DNA of 64,000 bases from Anaerolineaceae bacterium. Its GTDB lineage: Bacteria; Chloroflexota; Anaerolineae; Aggregatilineales; Phototrophicaceae. The stretch is taken from NCBI GenBank assembly GCA_026708325.1, contig JAPOVC010000024.1:108929-172928 (forward strand), written 5' to 3'. Below are positions 25,985-35,244 of this stretch, piece by piece (the stretch's first letter is position 1; each line of letters starts with the position of its first letter). The notes under the pieces are model-generated. The model searched no databases, was not told where the DNA came from, and saw only the letters and a list, made by a program, of their open reading frames with translations. Made by a program: the position numbers and the translations under genes.

Positions 25985-27484
25985 CTGAACACGCTGCTGG
26001 TGCTGCCGATCCTGATCCCCTTCCTGATGGCGATTTTGTCGATCATCAACTGGGGCAATCGTGTGCTGCACCGCTTCCTGGCGCTGGCCGGCAGCGTCGG
26101 CCTGCTCTTTGCGGCGCTGGCCCTGTTGACCACGGTGAGCGAGCAGGGAATCCTGAGCAGCAACATCGGCGACTGGCCGGCGCCCTACGGCATCGTGCTG
26201 GTGGCGGACCTGCCGGGCGCGATCATGGTGCTGATGGCGGCCATCGTCGGTCTGGCGGTGCTGGTGTATTCCACCGCCTGCATGGACGAGGCCTGCGAGC
26301 GCTTCGGCTACTACCCGCTCATCCTGATTTTGCTCATGGGCATGTGCGGCGCTTTCCTGACGGGCGACCTCTTCAATCTCTACGTGTGGTTCGAAATCAT
26401 GCTGATCGCCTCCTTCGCCCTGCTGGCGCTGGGGGGCAGCCGCGCGCAACTGGAGGGCTCGGTCAAGTACTTCGCGCTGAACCTGCTGGTCTCGGCCTTC
26501 TTCCTGACGGGCATCGGCTTCCTCTATGGCATGACCGGTTCGCTCAACATGGCGGCGCTGGCCCAGGCCCTGCGCGCGGCAGGGCCGGAGCAACCGGTGA
26601 CGACGGTGGCCATCTTTTTCATGATCGCCTTCGGCATCAAGGCAGCCATGTTTCCGCTCTACTTTTGGCTGCCGGCCTCCTATCACACGCCACCGGTGCC
26701 GGTCTCGGCCATTTTCGCCGGCCTGCTGACCAAGGTCGGCGTCTACGCGATGATTCGCGTGTTTACCCTGCTCTTCGTGCAGGATACGGAGTGGACGCAC
26801 GGTCTGCTGCTGGCTGGCGCGGCGCTGACCATGTTGAGCGGTGTGCTGGGCGCGGTGGCGCGGCGCGAAATCCGGCGCATCCTGTCCTTCAACATCATCA
26901 GCCACATCGGCTATATCGTGCTGGGGCTGGCGCTGTATCGACCGCTGGCGCTGGCCGGCGCCTGGCTTTACATGATTCATCACGTCATCGTGATGGCCAC
27001 GCTCTTTCTCGTGAGCGGCATCGTGCAGCGCGTCGGTGGCTCCTTCCGTCTGGCGCGCCTGGGCGGCCTTTATCAGGGGCATCCCGGCCTCGCGCTGCTC
27101 TTTCTCCTGCCGGCACTGGCGCTCTCCGGCGTGCCGCCTCTGTCGGGCTTCTGGCCAAAACTTGTGCTTCTGCAGGCCATGCTGCAGGACGGACTGTGGC
27201 TGGTGGCGGCGACCGCCTTGCTGGTCAGCCTGTTGACCCTTTTCTCGATGATGCGCATCTGGGTCGGCGCATTCTGGAGCCAGGCCCCGCAGAATGTGGC
27301 GACGCCAGGCCCCCTTGCCAACGTCGAGCGGCGCATGCTCTACGGACCGGTGCTGGCGCTCACGGCCCTGACCATCGCCATCAGCGTTTTCGCCGGCCCC
27401 GCGTTTGAACTGACGCAGCGGGCTGCGCAGCAACTGCTGGACCCGCAGCAGTATATTGTGGCCGTGCTGGGGGAAAGCCCGTGA
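25985..27484 (+). CDS. mrpD: Mrp-type Na+/H+ antiporter subunit D
   Basis: A 499-residue ND2/ND4-like membrane subunit. The start is unusual: the in-frame stop TGA lies at 25982-25984, directly before a CTG at 25985. Starting there gives an N-terminus that lines up residue for residue with the usual MrpD beginning (MNxxxxLPILIP), and GAGGGGGA lies just upstream. GTG 26000 is the conventional alternative and would remove five residues from the first helix. The family motifs WFEIMLIASFALLALGG and PLYFWLPASYHTPPVPVSA are present. It overlaps mrpE by four bases. Confidence 0.93.
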   Translation: MNTLLVLPILIPFLMAILSIINWGNRVLHRFLALAGSVGLLFAALALLTTVSEQGILSSNIGDWPAPYGIVLVADLPGAIMVLMAAIVGLAVLVYSTACMDEACERFGYYPLILILLMGMCGAFLTGDLFNLYVWFEIMLIASFALLALGGSRAQLEGSVKYFALNLLVSAFFLTGIGFLYGMTGSLNMAALAQALRAAGPEQPVTTVAIFFMIAFGIKAAMFPLYFWLPASYHTPPVPVSAIFAGLLTKVGVYAMIRVFTLLFVQDTEWTHGLLLAGAALTMLSGVLGAVARREIRRILSFNIISHIGYIVLGLALYRPLALAGAWLYMIHHVIVMATLFLVSGIVQRVGGSFRLARLGGLYQGHPGLALLFLLPALALSGVPPLSGFWPKLVLLQAMLQDGLWLVAATALLVSLLTLFSMMRIWVGAFWSQAPQNVATPGPLANVERRMLYGPVLALTALTIAISVFAGPAFELTQRAAQQLLDPQQYIVAVLGESP

Positions 27485-27954
27485 ACTGGTTGCTGCTGCA
27501 CGTCATGCTGGCCCTGATCTGGGCGGCGCTGAGCGGCGAACTGACGCCAGTCAACGTCGCTGGCGGCTTTGTGGTGGGCTTTCTGGTGCTCTTGCTGGCG
27601 CGGGGCGCGCTGGGCTGTCAACGTTACGTCTCGCGCGTGCCGCGGGTGCTGCGCTTTGGACTTTACTTTTTGGCGATGCTGGTGCAGGCCAATTTGCGCG
27701 TGACCCTGGAGGTGTTGACGCCCAACTACAAGGCGCGCCCGGCGATCGTGGCTGTGCCGCTGGACATACGGGACGAGGTGGCGATCACCACCCTGGCCAA
27801 CCTGATCACCCTGACGCCGGGCACGCTTTCGCTGGACGTCTCCACAGACCGGCGCGTGCTTTACGTGCACGCCATGTTTGTCACCGACGTGGAAGCCTTC
27901 CGGCTCGAGATCAAGGACGGGCTGGAGCAGCGCGTACAGGACGTGTTCACGTGA
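27481..27954 (+). CDS. mrpE: Mrp-type Na+/H+ antiporter subunit E
   Basis: A 157-residue subunit with two or three N-terminal membrane segments and a cytoplasmic domain carrying the family motif LANLITLTPGTLSLDVS. It starts at GTG 27481, overlapping mrpD (GTGA), and its end overlaps mrpF in the same way. Confidence 0.93.
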   Translation: MNWLLLHVMLALIWAALSGELTPVNVAGGFVVGFLVLLLARGALGCQRYVSRVPRVLRFGLYFLAMLVQANLRVTLEVLTPNYKARPAIVAVPLDIRDEVAITTLANLITLTPGTLSLDVSTDRRVLYVHAMFVTDVEAFRLEIKDGLEQRVQDVFT

Positions 27955-28223
27955 CCCTGCCTGATCTGGCGCTTTATCTGGTGCTGCCGCTTCTGGGTAT
28001 CGCCCTGCTGCTGGCGCTCTGGCGGCTGCTGCGCGGGCCGCGTACGCCCGACCGCGTGGTGGCGCTGGACCTGATGGTGACGCTGGGACTGGGCACCATC
28101 GCCGGTTACGCCATCGCCACCGACCAGGCGGCCCTGCTGGACGTGGCGCTGGTGCTGGCGCTGATTTCCTTTCTGGGGACGACGGCCTTCGCCTACTACC
28201 TGCAGAGGAGGCCGGAAGCGTGA
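27951..28223 (+). CDS. mrpF: Mrp-type Na+/H+ antiporter subunit F
   Basis: A 90-residue, three-helix subunit. I place the start at GTG 27951, overlapping the mrpE stop as GTGA; the longer open frame upstream is a shadow of mrpE. The motif LRGPRTPDRVVALDLM is diagnostic of MnhF/MrpF. Confidence 0.92.
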   Translation: MTLPDLALYLVLPLLGIALLLALWRLLRGPRTPDRVVALDLMVTLGLGTIAGYAIATDQAALLDVALVLALISFLGTTAFAYYLQRRPEA

Positions 28224-28618
28224 CCCTGATCCAGGGCCTGACGGCTCTGCTCTTGCTGACCGGCGCATTCTTCATGTTGATGGGCGCCGTGGGCATCGTG
28301 CGCATGCCGGACCTGTTCATGCGTATGTCAGCCACGACCAAGTCGGCCACGCTCGGCGTAAGCTTCATGATGCTGGCCGTGGCCTTGCACTTCAACGACT
28401 TGGCGATCGGCGCGCGGGCGCTGGCGACGATTCTCTTCGTCTTCCTGACGGCGCCGATCGCGGCCCACATGATCGCGCGCGCCGGTTACCTGCGGGGCGT
28501 CAGCCTGTGGCAGGGGACCATCAGCGACGAGTTGCAGGGTCGCTATGACGAGGAGACGGGCGAACTGGAGAGTGGCACGCCGGCCATGGCGCCGCCGCAG
28601 GGCGAACCGGAGGACTGA
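28220..28618 (+). CDS. mrpG: Mrp-type Na+/H+ antiporter subunit G
   Basis: A 132-residue, three-helix subunit with the family motif GAVGIVRMPDLFMRMSATTKSATLG. It starts at GTG 28220, overlapping mrpF. It has a hydrophilic C-terminal tail of about 35 residues. Last gene of the operon; the aldo/keto reductase 83 bases downstream is probably separate. Confidence 0.93.
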   Translation: MTLIQGLTALLLLTGAFFMLMGAVGIVRMPDLFMRMSATTKSATLGVSFMMLAVALHFNDLAIGARALATILFVFLTAPIAAHMIARAGYLRGVSLWQGTISDELQGRYDEETGELESGTPAMAPPQGEPED

Positions 28619-28701
28619 AGGCAGCGCGCTCGCCCCGGTCGCGCCGCGATTGGCGCAGACCTCCGTAATGCGAATGCAGGGAAAGGACAGGAGAGCAAGG
28701 T

Positions 28702-29682
28702 ATGGAATACACACATCCCGGGCGCAGTGGACTGCTGGTGAGCCGTCTCTGTCTGGGCACGATGAACTTCGGCGCGCGCACGGACGAGGCGGAAAGCCGC
28801 GCCATCATGGACGCGGCGCTGGATGTCGGCATTAACTTCTTCGATACGGCCAACATCTACGGCGCTTATGGCGGCGACCTGCCGGGCTACCGCGGCCTGA
28901 CCGAGGACATTATGGGGCGCTGGTTCGCGCAGGGTGGCGGGCGGCGCGAGAAGGTGGTGCTGGCGACCAAGGTCTACAACCCGACGGGCGACTGGCCCAA
29001 CGAGGGCAAGCTCTCCGCCCTGCACATCCGTCGCGCCTGCGAGGCCAGTTTGCGCCGCCTGCAGACGGACTACATCGACATCTACCAGGTCCATCACGTC
29101 GACCGCGAAACGCCCTGGGGAGAGATCTGGCAGGCGATGGAGCAGCTGATTCGCGAGGGGAAGATCCTCTATGTGGGCAGCAGTAACCACGCCGGCTGGC
29201 ACATCGTCAAGGCCAACGAGGCCGCGCAGCGCCGCAACCTGCCGGGCCTGATCAGCGAGCAATGCAAGTACAGCCTCGCCGAAAGGCGGGTCGAGTTTGA
29301 GCTGTTGCCGGCCTGTCAGGACTACGGCGTGGGCGTGATTCCCTGGAGTCCCCTGCACGGCGGCCTGCTGGGCGGTGTTTTGCGCAAGCTGGCAGGGGGA
29401 CGGCGCGCCTCGGCCGAGGTACAGGGGCAGATCGAGGGTCTGCGGCCGCAACTGGAGCGCTACGAGGCTTTTTGCGGCGAACTGGGCGAGGAACCGGCGG
29501 ACGTGGCCCTGGCCTGGTTGCTTGCGCAGCCGGCGGTGACGGCGCCGATCATCGGGCCGGCGAACGCGGCGCAATTGCGGGGCAGTTTGCGCGCGCTGGA
29601 GCTCCGCCTGGGTGCGGAGCAACTGGCGGCGCTGGACGCCATCTGGCCGGGGCCGGGCGGCGAAGCGCCGGAATCCTGGTAA
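28702..29682 (+). CDS. Aldo/keto reductase (tandem copy 1)
   Basis: A 326-residue TIM-barrel NADP-dependent oxidoreductase. The catalytic tetrad is visible: D48, Y53 (FFDTANIYG), K89 (LATKVY) and H130 (IYQVHHVD). The C-terminal cofactor segment PIIGPANAAQLRGSLRALE is typical. ATG 28702 follows AGGAGAGCAAGGT. It is about 75% alike in sequence to the next gene and shares even the first 30 coding bases, so the pair is a tandem duplication. Substrate unknown. Confidence 0.92.
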   Translation: MEYTHPGRSGLLVSRLCLGTMNFGARTDEAESRAIMDAALDVGINFFDTANIYGAYGGDLPGYRGLTEDIMGRWFAQGGGRREKVVLATKVYNPTGDWPNEGKLSALHIRRACEASLRRLQTDYIDIYQVHHVDRETPWGEIWQAMEQLIREGKILYVGSSNHAGWHIVKANEAAQRRNLPGLISEQCKYSLAERRVEFELLPACQDYGVGVIPWSPLHGGLLGGVLRKLAGGRRASAEVQGQIEGLRPQLERYEAFCGELGEEPADVALAWLLAQPAVTAPIIGPANAAQLRGSLRALELRLGAEQLAALDAIWPGPGGEAPESW

Positions 29683-29730
29683 CGCAAGTCAGGCGGGAAC
29701 AGCACGAGACAGAACAAACAGGAGAAGACC

Positions 29731-30711
29731 ATGGAGTACACACATCCCGGTCGCAGCGGCCTGAGCGTCAGCCGGCTGTGCCTCGGCACGATGAACTTTG
29801 GCCCGCACGCCAGCGAGGACGACAGCCAGGTCATCATGGACCGGGCGCTGGACCTGGGCATCAACTTTTTCGACACGGCCAATCGCTACGGCCTGCGCGA
29901 AGGTCGGGGCCATCTCGGCCTTACCGAAGAAATCATCGGGCGCTGGTGGGCCCAGGGCGGCGGTCGGCGCGAGAAGGTGGTCCTGGCGACCAAACTCTAT
30001 GGCGCGATGGGCGACTGGCCCAACGAGGGCAAGTTGTCGGCGCTCAACATTCGCCGGGCCTGTGAAGCCAGTTTGCGGCGGCTGCAGACCGACCACATCG
30101 ACATTTACCAGATGCACCACGTCGACCGCGAGACGCCCTGGGAAGAGATCTGGCAGGGGATGGAACAGTTGCAGCGCGAGGGCAAGATCCTCTACGTGGG
30201 TAGCAGCAACTTCGCCGGCTGGCACATCGCGAAGGCCCAGGAAGCGGCGCAGCGGCGCAACTTCATGGGGCTGATCACCGAGCAATGCAAGTACAGCCTC
30301 AACGAGCGGACGGCCGAAATGGAGCTCCTGCCTGCCTGCGAGGACTACGGCGTGGGGACGATCCCCTGGAGCCCGCTGGCTGGCGGCCTGCTGGGCGGCG
30401 TGTTGCGCAAGATTGAGGAGGGTCGACGCGCCGCGGCGGGCATGCAGGCGCGCATCGACGCCCTGCGACCGCAGCTTGAGCGTTACGAGAGCTTCTGTGC
30501 CGAAGCCGGCGAAGCGCCGGCGGACGTGGCCCTGGCCTGGTTGCTGGCGCAGCCGGCGGTGACGGCGCCGATTATCGGTCCGCGCAATCTGGAGCAGCTG
30601 GAGGGCAGTCTGCGCGCGCTGGAGATCCAGCTGGACGCGGAGCAGTTGGCGGCGCTGGACGCGATCTGGCCGGGTCCGGGCGGTCCTGCTCCGGAAGCCT
30701 GGGCCTGGTAG
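29731..30711 (+). CDS. Aldo/keto reductase (tandem copy 2)
   Basis: A 326-residue paralogue of the preceding gene, 48 bases downstream, with the same catalytic tetrad (FFDTANRYG, LATKLY, IYQMHHVD). ATG 29731 follows AGGAGAAGACC. Its end (IWPGPGGPAPEAWAW) is echoed by a short orphan remnant at 30787-30840. Substrate unknown; the two enzymes probably differ modestly in specificity. Confidence 0.92.
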   Translation: MEYTHPGRSGLSVSRLCLGTMNFGPHASEDDSQVIMDRALDLGINFFDTANRYGLREGRGHLGLTEEIIGRWWAQGGGRREKVVLATKLYGAMGDWPNEGKLSALNIRRACEASLRRLQTDHIDIYQMHHVDRETPWEEIWQGMEQLQREGKILYVGSSNFAGWHIAKAQEAAQRRNFMGLITEQCKYSLNERTAEMELLPACEDYGVGTIPWSPLAGGLLGGVLRKIEEGRRAAAGMQARIDALRPQLERYESFCAEAGEAPADVALAWLLAQPAVTAPIIGPRNLEQLEGSLRALEIQLDAEQLAALDAIWPGPGGPAPEAWAW

Positions 30712-30712
30712 G

Positions 30713-30755
30713 GGCCCTCACCCCCCAGCCCCCTCTCCCTCAGGGAGAGGGGGAG
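30713..30755. repeat. Dispersed palindromic repeat R1, simple form
   Basis: 11-bp stem CCCCCTCTCCC (30729-30739) and GGGAGAGGGGG (30743-30753) with loop TCA, starting two bases after the reductase stop and followed by AGCAATTTT. A likely terminator. Confidence 0.8.
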
Positions 30756-30786
30756 CAATTTTCAAGAAATTGGGCAACTGTAGATG

Positions 30787-30840
30787 CTGAACCCAATCTG
30801 GCCGGGACCGGGCGGCGAAGCGCTGGATGCCTGGGCCCGG
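30787..30840 (+). pseudogene. 3' remnant of a third aldo/keto reductase gene
   Basis: Translated from 30784, this reads MLNPIWPGPGGEALDAWAR, matching the extreme C-terminus of the two intact reductases (ALDAIWPGPGGEAPESW and ALDAIWPGPGGPAPEAWAW). DNA identity holds for about 50 bases and nothing of the rest of the gene is present. It looks like the leftover of a third tandem copy deleted down to its last 50 bases. Confidence 0.7.
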
Positions 30841-30880
30841 AAGGGGGCTCCCGTTCTGATAGTCCGCAGTCCGGTTTAGC

Positions 30881-31696
30881 CTAGAGTTCCTCACCCGTGA
30901 CGTAGACCGTGTCGCGGAAGGCGAATTGATGGTAACTCTGGCCGAGGTTGTCGCGCAGAATGAAGTGATAGCAACCATCGCCCTGGGGCGCGACGCCGAG
31001 GGGTTCGTCGAGGACGACGGTTGACAGGGACCAGCCGCCAGGGAGCACCGGCCCGCTGATATCGGGGCGGCCGCTGGCGGTGGCGTGCATCACAAAGCGG
31101 GCGCCGTTGTCGCTGCTGAGGACGTGGACCTCGCCGCTGAAGCCGATATCGTGGCATTTGCGAATGACGTTCAGGCTGACGTGGCCGGGCAGCACCAGCG
31201 GGCCGAGGCAGCCGAGGCTGGAGGGGTGGCAGTCCGTCGCGGCGATGATGGCCAGGTCCATCCAGTTGTAGCCGTCGATCTCCCGGAAACGAAAGCAGTC
31301 GTCCCCTGTGCAGCCGAGGTCATTGCGCGCCGGCGCCATACCTATGGGCGGCGAGCCGTGGAAGCAACTCTCGTCGAAAAGCAGATGCCGCTCGCTGTTT
31401 TTGCTCCAGGGCAGGGAGGGCTGAAACGCGGGCCAGTCGTCGTGGCTGATGGCGTTGGGGCCGCCGGCGACGACGACGTGGTTGCCGGGAAGCCCGGGCA
31501 ACTCGACCAGTTCCAGGGCCGTGCCTGGCGCGCCGCAGAGGGCGTTGGCCGGGCGTTCGCGGTCGCCGAGGGTGATGGCGAAGGTCTCGCGGCGGTTCAG
31601 CAGGTCGTTCCAGGCGACCGCGACGATGGCGTAGACGAGGCCAACCAGCAGGGCAAGCCGCAGCAGGGTCAGCAGAAGTCGGGCCAGGAAGCGCAC
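30881..31696 (-). CDS. Hypothetical membrane-anchored extracytoplasmic protein
   Basis: A 271-residue protein I do not recognise. One N-terminal membrane segment (about residues 8-30) leads to an extracytoplasmic domain with seven or so cysteines (ALCGAP, DESCFHG, DLGCTGDDCFRF, ATDCHPSSLGCLG, IRKCHDI, GDGCYHF), which could form disulfides. No family motif seen. It is divergent from the glycerol genes and convergent with the reductases, so context says little. Confidence 0.7.
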   Translation of the reverse strand: MRFLARLLLTLLRLALLVGLVYAIVAVAWNDLLNRRETFAITLGDRERPANALCGAPGTALELVELPGLPGNHVVVAGGPNAISHDDWPAFQPSLPWSKNSERHLLFDESCFHGSPPIGMAPARNDLGCTGDDCFRFREIDGYNWMDLAIIAATDCHPSSLGCLGPLVLPGHVSLNVIRKCHDIGFSGEVHVLSSDNGARFVMHATASGRPDISGPVLPGGWSLSTVVLDEPLGVAPQGDGCYHFILRDNLGQSYHQFAFRDTVYVTGEEL

Positions 31697-31778
31697 GAGA
31701 CCTCCAGGTCGCGTGGGGTACGCGTCAAGGCTATCATAGTCCGCGCGAATTGTGCATCCGCTGAAGGTGAGAGTGGAT

Positions 31779-33275
<1,497 letters not shown>

Positions 33276-33293
33276 AACAGACGCGCGTTGCGC

Positions 33294-33347
33294 GGCCCTC
33301 AGCCCCCTTGTCCCGCGGCTGAGCGGGAAAGGATTCAGGGTGAGGGC
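33294..33347. repeat. Dispersed palindromic repeat R1 with nested hairpin
   Basis: GGCCCTCAGCCCCC at one end pairs with CAGGGTGAGGGC at the other, around TCCCGC..GCGGGA. It sits between glpK and glpD and could separate their expression. Confidence 0.75.
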
Positions 33348-33359
33348 AGGTCAGAGGCA

Positions 33360-35054
33360 ATGATGAAGCGGGAAGGGACCCTGCAGGCCTTGCGGGAGCG
33401 GCCGGACGTCGACGTCCTGATTATCGGGGCGGGCGTGAACGGCATCGCCGTCTTCCGCGAACTGGCGCTGCAGGGACTGCGCGTGCTGCTGGTGGACAAG
33501 GGCGATTTCTGCTCCGGCACCAGCGCTGCGTCCTCGCACATGATGCATGGCGGCCTGCGCTATCTGGAAAACGGCGAGTTTCGTCTGGTGAGGGAAGCGC
33601 TGCTGGAGCGCAACCGTCTGTTGCGCAATGCGCCGCATCACGTCAAGCCGCTGCCCACGACGATGCCCCTGTTCAGGCGCTTCTCGGGCCTGCTCAACGC
33701 GCCGCTGAACTTTCTGGGTCTTGCGCGGCGGCCATCGACGCGTGGAGCCCTTGTCGTGCGAATCGGCTTGTTGGTCTACGATTGGTTCACGCGCAGGGGT
33801 CGTGCCTTGCCAACCCATCAATTTGAAAATCGGGAAGAGGCCCGGCGTCGGCGGCCGGCGCTGAATCCCGACCTCCTGTGTACGGCGACCTGGTACGACG
33901 CCTGGCTGGCCAGCCCCGAGCGCCTGTGCATCGAGCTCGTCGGCGATGGCGTGGCGGCGCATGAGGAGGCCTTCGCGCTCAACTATGTGTCGGCGCAGGC
34001 GGGGCAGGGGGCGACGGTGACCCTGCGTGATGAGGAGAAGGGCGAGGAACTGAAAGTCCGGCCGCGCCTGGTGATCAATGCTGGCGGCCCGTGGATCGAC
34101 GGGGTCAACCGGCGTCTGGGCACTTCGACGCGCTGGATCGGCGGCACGAAGGGCGCGCACCTGGTGCTGGCGCACGATGAATTGCACGCTGCCTGCGCCG
34201 GCCACGAGCTGTTTTTTGAGACGCCGGATGGACGCATCGTGCTGTTTTTCCCGCTGGAGGAGCGGGTCTTGCTGGGCACGACCGACATCCCGGCCGACGA
34301 TCCCGATGATGTGGCCGTCAGCGAGGAAGAGATCGACTACTTGCTGGGGTCGCTGCGCACAGTGTTCCCGGCCCTGGAGGTAAGTCGCGAGCACATCGTC
34401 TTTCAGTACAGCGGCATCCGGCCCCTGCCGGACAGCTCGACGGCGACGACCGGGCAAATCAGTCGCGACCACAGTATCCGTACGATCGAGGCAGGGGAGG
34501 CGGGCACGGACTTCCCCGTGCTGGCGCTGATCGGCGGCAAGTGGACGACCTTCCGCGCCTTTGGCGAGCAGGCGGCGGACGATGCGCTGCGCCGACTGGG
34601 CCGGGAGCGGCGCTTCGCCACGCGAGAGCTGGCCATCGGCGGTGGCCGCGAGTGGCCGGAGGACGAAGCCGCGCGCTCCGCCTGGCTGGCGCGGGTTGGC
34701 GCGGACACGGGTACGCCCGCCGCGCGTCTGGCGCCATTGCTGGACCGTTACGGCACGCAGGCGGAGGAAGTGGCGGCCTTTCTTTCGGCGGAAGAGGACG
34801 AGACGCTGGAGCACCTGCCGGGCTACAGTCGCCGCGAACTCGTCTGGATTGCGCAAAAGGAAGCGGTCATGCATCTGGACGACCTGCTGCTGCGCCGCAC
34901 GCTGCTGGCGATGTGCGGGCGCGTGTCGGCGGCGGGCCTGGTGGAGGCCGCCGGGACACTGGGTACAGCGCTGGGCTGGAATGCGGCGCGGGTCAAAAGG
35001 GAGCGCGCGCGGGCGGAACAGTTGCTCAGGGAACGGCACGGAGTGCGACTGTGA
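33360..35054 (+). CDS. glpD: Aerobic glycerol-3-phosphate dehydrogenase
   Basis: A 564-residue FAD enzyme that oxidises glycerol 3-phosphate to dihydroxyacetone phosphate and passes electrons to the quinone pool at the membrane. ATG 33360 (or 33363) gives an N-terminal dinucleotide fold GAGVNG (residues 23-28) and the GlpD signature SSHMMHGGLRYLE. The C-terminal all-helical domain is present. With glpK it completes glycerol catabolism. Confidence 0.94.
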   Translation: MMKREGTLQALRERPDVDVLIIGAGVNGIAVFRELALQGLRVLLVDKGDFCSGTSAASSHMMHGGLRYLENGEFRLVREALLERNRLLRNAPHHVKPLPTTMPLFRRFSGLLNAPLNFLGLARRPSTRGALVVRIGLLVYDWFTRRGRALPTHQFENREEARRRRPALNPDLLCTATWYDAWLASPERLCIELVGDGVAAHEEAFALNYVSAQAGQGATVTLRDEEKGEELKVRPRLVINAGGPWIDGVNRRLGTSTRWIGGTKGAHLVLAHDELHAACAGHELFFETPDGRIVLFFPLEERVLLGTTDIPADDPDDVAVSEEEIDYLLGSLRTVFPALEVSREHIVFQYSGIRPLPDSSTATTGQISRDHSIRTIEAGEAGTDFPVLALIGGKWTTFRAFGEQAADDALRRLGRERRFATRELAIGGGREWPEDEAARSAWLARVGADTGTPAARLAPLLDRYGTQAEEVAAFLSAEEDETLEHLPGYSRRELVWIAQKEAVMHLDDLLLRRTLLAMCGRVSAAGLVEAAGTLGTALGWNAARVKRERARAEQLLRERHGVRL

Positions 35055-35083
35055 AGCAATGGCATTGCATCAAAATGCATACG

Positions 35084-35147
35084 CCGCCCTTACCCCCGAC
35101 CCCTTTCCCGCTGAGTCGCGGGAGCCATTCCGCAGGGGAGAGGGGAA
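35084..35147. repeat. Dispersed palindromic repeat R1, composite
   Basis: GCCCTTACCCCCGACCCC lead-in, nested TCCCGCTGAGTCGCGGGAGCC, then a diverged GCAGGGGAGAGGGGA arm. Confidence 0.65.
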
Positions 35148-35168
35148 GAAAGCAAGGGCAAATGCGCT

Positions 35169-35210
35169 AAAGTCCCTCTCCCTCAGGGAGAGGGATTTAG
35201 GGTGAGGGCC
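35169..35210. repeat. Dispersed palindromic repeat R1, TAAATCCC subtype, reverse orientation
   Basis: Its 42 bases are the exact reverse complement of the copy at 39492-39533. The core is CCCTCTCCC, TCA, GGGAGAGGG. Confidence 0.85.
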
Positions 35211-35244
35211 CGCCCTTTTGGCTCTGTGATCGAAGGAGACCTCC

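Noticed and set aside
25835..27433. A 532-codon minus-strand open frame opposite mrpD
   Set aside because: It is a shadow of mrpD, whose identity is certain; the translation is low-complexity (Q, R, H rich).
27456..27950. An upstream extension of the mrpF frame
   Set aside because: It lies inside mrpE in another frame; mrpF starts at GTG 27951.
33351..35039. A 562-codon minus-strand open frame opposite glpD
   Set aside because: It covers glpD exactly and shows no domain or start signal.
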